A program made the position numbers and the translations under genes. Shown piece by piece: positions 58,961 through 64,000 of a DNA stretch of 64,000 bases; within the stretch, counting starts at the first letter, position 1, and each line of letters opens with the position of its first letter. The notes under the pieces were generated by a model. That model did no database searches and was not told the origin of the DNA. It saw nothing but the letters and a program-made list of their open reading frames with translations. This DNA comes from Neisseria sp. KEM232 (GTDB lineage Bacteria > Pseudomonadota > Gammaproteobacteria > Burkholderiales > Neisseriaceae), in contig NZ_CP022527.1 in NCBI RefSeq assembly GCF_002237445.1, forward strand, positions 2,046,001 through 2,110,000, in the 5' to 3' direction.

Positions 58961-60622
58961 CTAACCGCTGATTTTGATATGCCGGTAAAGATAGTCGCGG
59001 TAGTCGTTCAGCAGACCTTTGTCGGCGCAGTCTTCCAAGCCGCCGCCGGATAAGCGGCGCATGGCGGTGTTGGCGCGCATGAAGTTGTCTTGCGGGCTTA
59101 GGCCGGCGGCTTCGAGTATCAGGCCGCCGAAAAAGGCGAGATCGAGGATTTCAGGCTGCTCTTGCGGCGTGCAGTCAAGGCTGCTGCGGATAGCGGCTTG
59201 GGTCACGTAATCGGGGTTGGCGAAACGGCCTTTCTTGGGCGGGGTGGCGGTTTCAAAGTTGGCCTGATGATCGCCAAAGTAGGCAAACACGAAATCGCGC
59301 CCGCGCGTGTGCAGCCATGAGTTGAAGGCTTCGGTGGCGTCGTTGAGCGCGGCGATGCGGCCGGCGTAGTCGTTCAGGCAGGCGATGGATTTTTCGGGCA
59401 GGCCGTCTGCAACCAAGCGGTAATGGTTGGGCGTGTCGGCGCGGTAGGGGCCGTGTTCTTTCATGGTGAGCACATACACCAGCATCGGCTGGGTGATGTT
59501 TTGCAGCGCGGGATGGCGTTTGTCCAAAATCATCTGCGCGTATTGCAGCATTTCGTCGCTGCCGATGTGCCACAGGTTTTTGCTCAAAGGCGCGGGGTAG
59601 CCGAGCTCTTGCGGCTGGAGCATCAAATCGAAACCGAAATGGTCGTAGGCGGCTTTGGCGTTGTAATTGCCTTTGGTAAAGGGCGAGAGGGCAACGCAGT
59701 AATAGCCTGCGGCTTTGAGGTTGCGGATCAGGCCGCTTTGGATGTGGGGCACGACGGAGTAAAACACGCCGCTGGCGAGCGCGCCGAAATCGGTGGAGGG
59801 CAGGCCGGCGAGCAGGGCAAACTCGGATTTCCATGTGCCGCCGCCAAAGGTGTGCACGCGCAGCGGCGCGGCAAAACGGGTGTCGGCCTGCGGCTCGAAC
59901 ATGGGCAGCGGCGGCAGGTTTTCGCTTTTAAAATCAAACCGGTGAGGGTTGAGCGTGGATTCCTGCAAACAAATCACAATGTCGGGTTGGGCGTTTTCAG
60001 GCTGCTTTTCGGGTTGTTCAGACGGCCTTTGCGCTTCCAAAAGCTGCTTGAAACGATTGCCGTCGCCGTCAAACTCGGGCGTTTTGAAAAACACGCCGCG
60101 ACAGGACATCGGCAGGTTGAGAAACACGTCGCGGCCGTCGTCGGGCAGCGAATCGAGCCACACCTGCACCGCGCGTTTGTCTTTGGTGTAACGCGCCATT
60201 AAAAGCAGGCTGACGATAGCGGCAGCGGCGGCCAAGCCGCGCCAGAGGCCGTCTGCAACGGGCGCGCCCGACCAGCAGAAAACCGCGTAGCCCAAAATGC
60301 CGAGCAGCCCGACCACGGCGACAATCGCGCCTTTGTAGTGCGCCAGCGTTTCCCAGTTGCGCCAGTCGAAAGCAAGAAAAAGGTCGGACACCAGCAGCGG
60401 CTGTTTGTAATAGTGGATTTTCAGGCGGTGAAACAGGACAAATACGACAAACAATACAGACGCAAAGTTCAAGCCGCGCTGCCATTGGCCGCTGGCGGCA
60501 AACATCGCGCCAAACAGGAAAACAAACTGGGAGGCGGCGAAAAAACGTGTCCAGCGGTAATGGGCTTTGGCGCCGAGTATCAGCGCGGCGGCGGCAAACA
60601 GGGCAAGCAGGATGTAGTGCAT
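58961..60622 (-). CDS. Sulfatase-family membrane phosphotransferase (LTA synthase/OpgB-like)
   Basis: 553 aa from ATG 60622; a longer open frame upstream is a GC-rich artefact. Four to five N-terminal helices are followed by a periplasmic alkaline-phosphatase fold: IVICLQESTLNP, the nucleophile Thr region in FGGGTWKSEFALLAGLP, and VFAYFGDHQAN near the end with metal ligands. These features fit phosphoglycerol or phosphoethanolamine transferases that modify envelope glycans. An uptake sequence is read as EAQRPSEQPEKQ. Acceptor unknown. Confidence 0.8.
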   Translation of the reverse strand: MHYILLALFAAAALILGAKAHYRWTRFFAASQFVFLFGAMFAASGQWQRGLNFASVLFVVFVLFHRLKIHYYKQPLLVSDLFLAFDWRNWETLAHYKGAIVAVVGLLGILGYAVFCWSGAPVADGLWRGLAAAAAIVSLLLMARYTKDKRAVQVWLDSLPDDGRDVFLNLPMSCRGVFFKTPEFDGDGNRFKQLLEAQRPSEQPEKQPENAQPDIVICLQESTLNPHRFDFKSENLPPLPMFEPQADTRFAAPLRVHTFGGGTWKSEFALLAGLPSTDFGALASGVFYSVVPHIQSGLIRNLKAAGYYCVALSPFTKGNYNAKAAYDHFGFDLMLQPQELGYPAPLSKNLWHIGSDEMLQYAQMILDKRHPALQNITQPMLVYVLTMKEHGPYRADTPNHYRLVADGLPEKSIACLNDYAGRIAALNDATEAFNSWLHTRGRDFVFAYFGDHQANFETATPPKKGRFANPDYVTQAAIRSSLDCTPQEQPEILDLAFFGGLILEAAGLSPQDNFMRANTAMRRLSGGGLEDCADKGLLNDYRDYLYRHIKISG

Positions 60623-60930
60623 GGCGGGTGGAAGGCGGAAAAAGGCGGCATTGTAGCCCAAAGAGGCCGTTCCCGCCTGTACCCCTTCGGGGCATAAACG
60701 CGGGAATAACGGGGGTTTCAGACGGCCTTTCCTGCTGTTTTTTTCAGACGGCCTTTTGCCCGCGCAGTGCTTGGGCTTGGAGGCTGTCTGAAAGCTTGTG
60801 CCGACGGGGCTTGCGTCAGCCGAACCGTCCGCCGCAAATACGGGCTGCCGCAGCGGGGCAAAGATTCCCGCCTGTACCCCTGCGGGGCATAAACGCGGGA
60901 ATGACGGGGTGGGTGGTTTTTCAGACGGCC
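60623..60930. other. Gene-free stretch with two dRS3-like composites
   Basis: 308 bases. Two copies of the TTCCCGCC...CCCCTTCGGGG...GCGGGAAT composite (about 60669-60710 and 60864-60902), three reverse uptake sequences (about 60719, 60746 and 60920), and a degenerate forward one near 60784. No gene. Confidence 0.6.
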
Positions 60931-61596
60931 TTAGGGTTGGCGGTAGGCATCGAGCAGCGGGGCGGCGAAGGGTGTCCAGACGACGGAGCGCAGGCCGCTT
61001 TCGGCGAGGCGGCGGTTGAGCCAGCTGTTGCAGGTATTGAAGAGGTGGTAGCGGCCTTCGGCTTCGTAGAAGGCGTCGTCGGCGGTGTAGTGTGCGGCGG
61101 CGACGGGCAGGGTTCGGCCGTTTTGCCGTTTGAAGTGTGCGGCGAGGTTTTCGGCGAGGCGGCGGTATTGGCGGCGGGAGACGGTGAAGCGGACGGTGTG
61201 TTCTCCTTCGGCGGGCGGCGCGGTGTAGTAGACGGTGTGGATCAGGGTTTGGTTGGCGCCGCTGAGGGCGCGGAGGGCGGTGGCGGCGGTGAGGTCGCGC
61301 CAGCGCGGGGTGTTGAGGTAGAAATTGCGCTCGCCCCAGCCGAGGGCGATGTGGCGGTAGGCGGCGCCGTTTTTGCCGCCCGTGGTGTGTTCGGGCGGTG
61401 CGGCGGTGCGCCAGTCGAAGGCGGGGTCGGTGAGCGGCATGACGATGTCGGCGTGCGCGCCGTTGCTGTGCAGGTAGAGGGTGACTTCGCCGCCGCTTTC
61501 GTTTTCGCGGCAGACAAGGGAGGAGAGTATCCAGGCGGCGGCGAAATAGGCGGCAAGGACGGCGGCGGTTTTGGACAGGGCTTTGCGGATGTTCAT
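60931..61596 (-). CDS. DUF2459 (TIGR02117) family protein
   Basis: 221 aa from ATG 61596. One N-terminal helix (TAAVLAAYFAAAWILSSLVC) then the DUF2459 domain: LYLHSNGAHADIVMPL, WRTAAPPEH, IALGWGERNFYLNT, HTVYYTAPP and the late YHLFNTCNSWLNRRLAESGL, whose Cys and His are conserved in the family. Family function is unknown (some members sit near polyhydroxyalkanoate genes). Probably periplasmic and membrane-anchored. Confidence 0.82.
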   Translation of the reverse strand: MNIRKALSKTAAVLAAYFAAAWILSSLVCRENESGGEVTLYLHSNGAHADIVMPLTDPAFDWRTAAPPEHTTGGKNGAAYRHIALGWGERNFYLNTPRWRDLTAATALRALSGANQTLIHTVYYTAPPAEGEHTVRFTVSRRQYRRLAENLAAHFKRQNGRTLPVAAAHYTADDAFYEAEGRYHLFNTCNSWLNRRLAESGLRSVVWTPFAAPLLDAYRQP

Positions 61597-61638
61597 GGCG
61601 GTTTGCGGGGAGGCCGTCTGAAAGTATGTTTGGACGGC

Positions 61639-61801
61639 AGGGCGTGTTGACATTTAACTTTTGCAGCGGATTTTGCGGCATAAAACGGCAGATGCAAGGA
61701 GAAAATGTGAGCCTATGCGTCCATAGGAGAGTATTTTCAACGCGGCAGATGCCGTTTTAGGACGGAAAAGCCGCCAAAATGTTGATTGTTAACACGCCCT
61801 A
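61639..61801. repeat. MITE-like repeat, copy 3 (diverged)
   Basis: About 163 bp from AGGGCGTGTTGACATTTAAC to GATTGTTAACACGCCCTA. The ends match the family with GT in place of CT; the interior is more diverged but keeps CGCGGCAGATGCC. The last CTA (61799-61801) is the complement of the TAG stop of the metallophosphoesterase gene. Confidence 0.75.
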
Positions 61802-62890
61802 TTGCCGCCCTTCCACGTCGATAATCCATACTTCCGACTGCGAACCCAGCCGCAGGGGGATGCCCCAGAAGCCGTAACCCGATGTGACGAAAAAGTGGCC
61901 GTTGCCGATTTTTTCGTAGCCGTAGTGCAGGCGGTAGAGGGTGCGGACGATGAGGTTGGCGGGGGCGATTTGGCCGTTGTGGACGTGGCCGGACACTTGG
62001 ATGTCTACCGGCAGGCGGCTGTGTTCTTCGATTTGCGTCGGGCGGTGGTCGAGGAGGATGACGGGCAGGGCGGTATTTTGGCCGGACAACAGTTTGCGGG
62101 TGCTTGGGCGGCGTTTGTCGAGGTCGTCGTTGCGGCCGACGATTAAGAGGCTGTTTTTCTCGACGGCGCGGTTGGCCAACACTTGGATGCCCGCTTTTTC
62201 CAGTTCTTCGTACACTTCGCGCTCGTCGCCGAGGAAGTCGTGGTTGCCGAGGGTGGCGTAGACGCCGAGCGGGGCAGCGAGTTTGGCCAGGTGCGGGCGC
62301 ATATTTTCGCGGCGGTAGGCTTGTACGTTGTCGTCCATCAGATCGCCCGGCAGCAGGATGAGGTCGGGCTTTTCCTTGTTCATGATGTCGGCGAGGCGGT
62401 CGAGCTGGCGGCCGCCGAAGAGGATGCCCAGGTGGGTGTCGCTGGCCATGCCGATACGCAGCGGTTTGGCGAGTTTTTTGTTGATAACGATTTTTTGATG
62501 GCGGACGACGGGGGTGTAGGCGTTGTAGAGGCCGAAGGCGAACAGGGCGAGGACGGCCAGCGGTGCGAACAGGCGCAGGGCGCGGGCAAGGCGGGCTTCG
62601 GGCAGCAGGCGGCGCAGCAGCAAATGGAGCAGGAAGGTGGCGAGGGCGGCATACATCACGAAAAGCAGCAGCACCATCCAGAATGCCATGGCTCGGAAGA
62701 TGAAATGACCCAGTTGCAGCAGAAGGCCGGCAAGGAGGCCGTCTGAAACGAAAAAGGCCAGCACCATCAGCCAAATGCGGCCGCGCCGCGCCAGAAACGG
62801 GGCGAGCAGCCATTGCAGCGAACGCCCCAGCCCGAAGGTGAAAAGTTGGAGAACGATGACGACGAGGATGAAGATTTCGGGATGGTTCAT
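61799..62890 (-). CDS. Membrane-bound metallophosphoesterase
   Basis: 363 aa. Four N-terminal helices (IFILVVIVLQLFTFGLG onward), then a calcineurin-like phosphoesterase domain: ASDTHLGILFGG, LILLPGDLMDD, YATLGNHDFLGD and VSGHVHNGQIAP, giving the full set of metal ligands. YaeI/YkuE-like members act on lipid phosphates or UDP-diacylglucosamine-type substrates; the substrate here is not known. The TAG stop is created by the end of a MITE-like repeat. Confidence 0.88.
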   Translation of the reverse strand: MNHPEIFILVVIVLQLFTFGLGRSLQWLLAPFLARRGRIWLMVLAFFVSDGLLAGLLLQLGHFIFRAMAFWMVLLLFVMYAALATFLLHLLLRRLLPEARLARALRLFAPLAVLALFAFGLYNAYTPVVRHQKIVINKKLAKPLRIGMASDTHLGILFGGRQLDRLADIMNKEKPDLILLPGDLMDDNVQAYRRENMRPHLAKLAAPLGVYATLGNHDFLGDEREVYEELEKAGIQVLANRAVEKNSLLIVGRNDDLDKRRPSTRKLLSGQNTALPVILLDHRPTQIEEHSRLPVDIQVSGHVHNGQIAPANLIVRTLYRLHYGYEKIGNGHFFVTSGYGFWGIPLRLGSQSEVWIIDVEGRQ

Positions 62891-63064
62891 GGGCGGTTTC
62901 GGTTTGTGCGGCGGGGGGGTAACTTCGTTGGGCTTCGTTTTCAGACGGCCTGATAACGGGAGATACCGTTTTTGTCTGCGCTCCTGTGGGGCATAAACGC
63001 GGATATGGCGTCGGCGGGGCGGATTTGCTTTCAGACGGCCTGTCCTTCATATGATGGTGCGACC
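62891..63064. other. Intergenic region with DUS and a degenerate dRS3-like composite
   Basis: Two reverse uptake sequences (about 62940 and 63031) and a GTGGGGCATAAACGCGG fragment of the dRS3-like composite near 62985. No gene. Confidence 0.5.
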
Positions 63065-64000
63065 TCACTGCGCCTGTGCGGCTGAGGCGCTTTGTTCGGG
63101 CGGGGCGGCGTTTGCGGCCGCTTCTTTCGTTTTGTCTTTGCTTTGAACCTGCGGTTCGGGAATCGGTTCGGCGGCGGGGGCGGGCAGGGCGAGGTCTTGC
63201 AGCAGGTGGCGGTATTCCTGCGAGTGGGCGAGCAGGGCGCGGCCGGCTTCTTTGAGGTTGTTCACGTCGTGGGCGGGCAGGTAGAAGCTGGTGGGAATGT
63301 TGAGGACGTTGCGGCGCAGCGCGGAGTCGGGCAGGTCGCGCAGGTTGAGGCTGACGAAATACATGTCCACCGATTTGCCGGTGTTTTTGCCGCTTTTGAC
63401 GTCGGCGTTCCATTGGTCGACGAAGGCGCGGAAGCGGCGCAGGGTTTCCTGCGAGTAGCGGTCGATGGGGATGTCGACGATGGCCTGGGTGACGGCGCGC
63501 AGGCCGGGCACGTTGGCGGAGGCGTCGATTTCGTTGGCGGGGTCGTTTTGCGCGTTGACGTTGATGATGACGATTTTGTTCAGGCGGCGGCTGCCGATGA
63601 GGGAATAGAGGGTGTTGCCGTAGAGTTCGTTGATGTCTAAAAGGCTGCGCAGGCCGAGGTTGTCGGTGAGGCCGCCGTCGAGCAGGTGGATGTAGGGGCG
63701 TTTTTTGCTGTCTTGGTAGGTGACGACGTTCTGCACCAGCATTTCGAGGCGGGTTTTCTGTTGCAGTTTGTCTTCACCGCCTTCGCCGCTGACGGCTTCG
63801 ATAACGCGTTCGGGCAGGCGGTAGCCGCAGTTGCCGCCGTTGTTGTTGAGGGTGAGCGGGGAGAAGACGAGGGGCACGGCGCTGGATGCGGCAACGGCGC
63901 GGGCGACCGGCAGGTCGGAGAGGTTGAGGCACATCGCGTCGAAATATTCCTGCGTGAATTCGAAGCGGTTGCCCACCGACATGTCGGTGGCGGTGATGAC
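63065..64000 (-). CDS. Patatin-like phospholipase (5' end outside window)
   Basis: The frame is open to the window edge (VITATDMSVGN before the first in-window Met). The catalytic Asp motif is HLLDGGLTDNLGLRSLL, preceded by VARAVAASSAVPLVFSP, the typical patatin segment. The Ser elbow GxSxG lies upstream, outside. C-terminal part: VNAQNDPANEIDA, then a Pro/Ala/Lys-rich tail. Probably exported lipid hydrolase; signal peptide not visible. The stop is 7 bases after an uptake-sequence-rich gap. Confidence 0.85.
   Translation of the reverse strand, partial: VITATDMSVGNRFEFTQEYFDAMCLNLSDLPVARAVAASSAVPLVFSPLTLNNNGGNCGYRLPERVIEAVSGEGGEDKLQQKTRLEMLVQNVVTYQDSKKRPYIHLLDGGLTDNLGLRSLLDINELYGNTLYSLIGSRRLNKIVIINVNAQNDPANEIDASANVPGLRAVTQAIVDIPIDRYSQETLRRFRAFVDQWNADVKSGKNTGKSVDMYFVSLNLRDLPDSALRRNVLNIPTSFYLPAHDVNNLKEAGRALLAHSQEYRHLLQDLALPAPAAEPIPEPQVQSKDKTKEAAANAAPPEQSASAAQAQ

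Noticed and set aside
60623..61681. Upstream extension of the sulfatase frame by about 350 codons
   Set aside because: The extension is Arg/Pro-rich read-through of another gene in a wrong frame; homology begins at ATG 60622.
61737..63413. A 558-codon Arg/Pro-rich open frame on the minus strand over the metallophosphoesterase and patatin genes
   Set aside because: Composition is that of an out-of-frame read of GC-rich genes, while the overlapping frames carry clear catalytic motifs.
1..64000. tRNA or rRNA genes
   Set aside because: No cloverleaf with a GGTTCGAATCC-like arm or rRNA core sequence was noticed; a covariance search would be needed to exclude them fully.

Overview
The window reads as chromosome of a Neisseria species. 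Copies of the 12-bp DNA uptake sequence AGGCCGTCTGAA (the AG-DUS dialect) occur throughout, singly, as inverted pairs behind genes, and inside coding sequence. Gene neighbourhoods are neisserial: zipA-ligA, dnaB followed by pilHIJKX, surE-nlpD, a pilC tip adhesin, hpnD-hpnE, a Nf-type filamentous prophage with a Piv recombinase, an IS1016-like element and dRS3-like repeats. Most of the window is GC-rich. The species cannot be named from the sequence alone; the main dialect is not the ATGCCGTCTGAA form of N. meningitidis and N. gonorrhoeae.

Layout. 1-2.8 kb: end of exonuclease III, then an ABC-transporter locus with a broken small membrane gene and an AT-rich cadD-like gene inserted behind a second copy of the ABC gene's 3' end. 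3-9.6 kb: small secreted proteins, an RBBP9-like protein, bioB, a frameshifted membrane gene, a NiaP-like MFS transporter flanked by a different DUS dialect, and an AT-rich orphan membrane gene. 9.7-24 kb: uvrB, hfq, greA, ssb with an MFS gene, trpS, tyrA, ligA (cut short by an 11-fold tandem array of the uptake sequence), zipA, ampD, a frameshifted membrane gene and mltG. 23.3-30.9 kb: a filamentous prophage on the minus strand (Piv recombinase, Zot, pVI-like, TspB/pIII-like, pVIII-like coat, ssDNA-binding protein, replication initiator). 31-34 kb: argB, an isolated rpsJ behind a tuf 3' fragment, a decayed IS1016-like element, and an Ivy-type lysozyme inhibitor. 34-41 kb: aspS, pyrC, an AhpD-like protein, an acyl-CoA dehydrogenase, rubredoxin and dnaB. 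41-47 kb: minor pilins pilHIJKX, then squalene-route genes hpnD-hpnE. 47-64 kb: surE, nlpD, a DUF815 ATPase, a fused pabB-pabC, ppk2, pilC, zwf, a sulfatase-fold transferase, a DUF2459 protein, a metallophosphoesterase and the 3' part of a patatin-like gene.

How it fits together. Competence and type IV pilus functions (pilHIJKX, pilC, dense uptake sequences) sit with signs of their use. Three stretches carry uptake sequences of other dialects: one around the NiaP-like transporter, one around the Ivy gene, and single meningococcal-type words near dnaB and in hpnE. The prophage has no secretin gene, and its relatives leave through the host pilus secretin. A MITE-like repeat with TA-flanked ends supplies the TAG stop codon of four genes. 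Several genes are broken (small membrane genes at 647, 6300 and 21572; ligA; tuf; the IS transposase), which points to recent turnover or, for some, to sequencing or assembly error.
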